DNA from: Pseudomonadota bacterium
Lineage (GTDB): Bacteria; Pseudomonadota; Gammaproteobacteria; Burkholderiales; Burkholderiaceae_B
Reading direction: 5' to 3'
DNA length: 6,237 nt
Assembly (NCBI GenBank): GCA_023388835.1
Contig: JAEWFK010000112.1
Location: 1-6,237, forward strand
The number at the start of each line of letters is the position of its first letter. The first letter of the stretch is position 1. The notes beneath the pieces are model-generated. The model had not been told where the DNA came from, ran no database searches, and worked only from the letters and a program-made list of their open reading frames with translations. Positions 6,069 through 6,237 of the stretch are shown piece by piece. The position numbers were made by a program, and so were the translations under genes.

Positions 6069-6237
6069 GCTGCGGTTTCCTTCAGACCTTTGCGGGTCGC
6101 TTGCCGTAGCGCCGCACTGTTGCGGCCCAGCCAGCCCGATAGGCGTTCGTAGTCGGCGCCATGCAGATAGGCATGCGCCACTGCGTCGTAGGCGACGGGG
6201 TCGGCGCTTGCCGCGAGCGCCGAAATGCGCCCGCGTA
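6065..6237 (-). CDS. ECF-type sigma factor, C-terminal fragment (region 4)
   Basis: Only the last 56 codons are in the window, read from 6235 down to the TGA at 6067-6065; the start lies beyond the right edge. The fragment contains AVAHAYLHGADYERLSGWLG (fragment residues 18-37), which fits the A-Y-x-x-G-x-x-Y-x-x-[LI]-A-x-x-L-G pattern of sigma-70 region 4.2, the helix-turn-helix that recognises the -35 element. It ends with a basic helix, RQATRKGLKETAA. The usual GTVKS/R signature after LG is replaced by RNSAALRQ, so this is a divergent member. The 4-base ATGA overlap with the anti-sigma gene implies translational coupling, and that partnership is the strongest support for the sigma call. 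Another small helix-turn-helix protein remains possible from this fragment alone. Confidence 0.7.
   Translation of the reverse strand, partial: RGRISALAASADPVAYDAVAHAYLHGADYERLSGWLGRNSAALRQATRKGLKETAA
6078..6082 (-). promoter_or_regulatory. Ribosome binding site for the anti-sigma gene inside the sigma gene
   Basis: On the minus strand AAGGA lies 9 bases before the ATG at 6068-6066, within the last codons of the sigma gene. With the ATGA stop/start overlap it supports the 6068 start and coupled translation of the pair. Confidence 0.65.

Overview
The window is a high-GC chromosomal segment. Its core is the conserved ribosomal protein / phenylalanyl-tRNA synthetase block of Proteobacteria, all on the plus strand: rpmI (L35), rplT (L20), pheS, pheT, ihfA, then a small MerR-type regulator gene. 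Gene order, the IhfA beta-arm and the MerR gene directly after ihfA fit a beta- or gammaproteobacterium. The GC-rich codon use and protein style suggest Betaproteobacteria of the order Burkholderiales (Alcaligenaceae-like). That taxonomic call is inference from the sequence alone.

Layout: bases 1-100 are a leader or spacer upstream of rpmI. The end of infC, expected here from conserved gene order, is not recognisable, so infC probably ends before the window. rpmI (101-298) and rplT (315-674) are tightly coupled. A 70-base gap follows, with a G+C-rich hairpin (701-724) and a short T-rich tail, resembling a terminator or attenuator placed just before the pheS ribosome binding site. pheS (745-1767), pheT (1804-4212), ihfA (4236-4553) and the merR-like gene (4572-5021) then follow with gaps of 18 to 36 bases, as one probable transcription unit.

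On the minus strand, running toward that operon, is a second unit: the C-terminal end of an ECF-type sigma factor (6065 to the right edge of the window, no start in view). It overlaps by an ATGA the start of a 345-residue single-pass membrane anti-sigma factor of the RskA type (5031-6068). This gene ends only 9 bases from the end of the merR-like gene.

Functionally the plus-strand block makes two 50S subunit proteins, both subunits of the enzyme that charges tRNA-Phe, and one subunit of the nucleoid protein IHF. The minus-strand pair is a candidate membrane-signalling switch for alternative transcription. I see no mobile element, CRISPR array, tRNA or rRNA gene and no clear sign of a new defence or mobile system. 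The most interesting points are the Phe-leader-less hairpin before pheS and the divergent sigma / anti-sigma pair.
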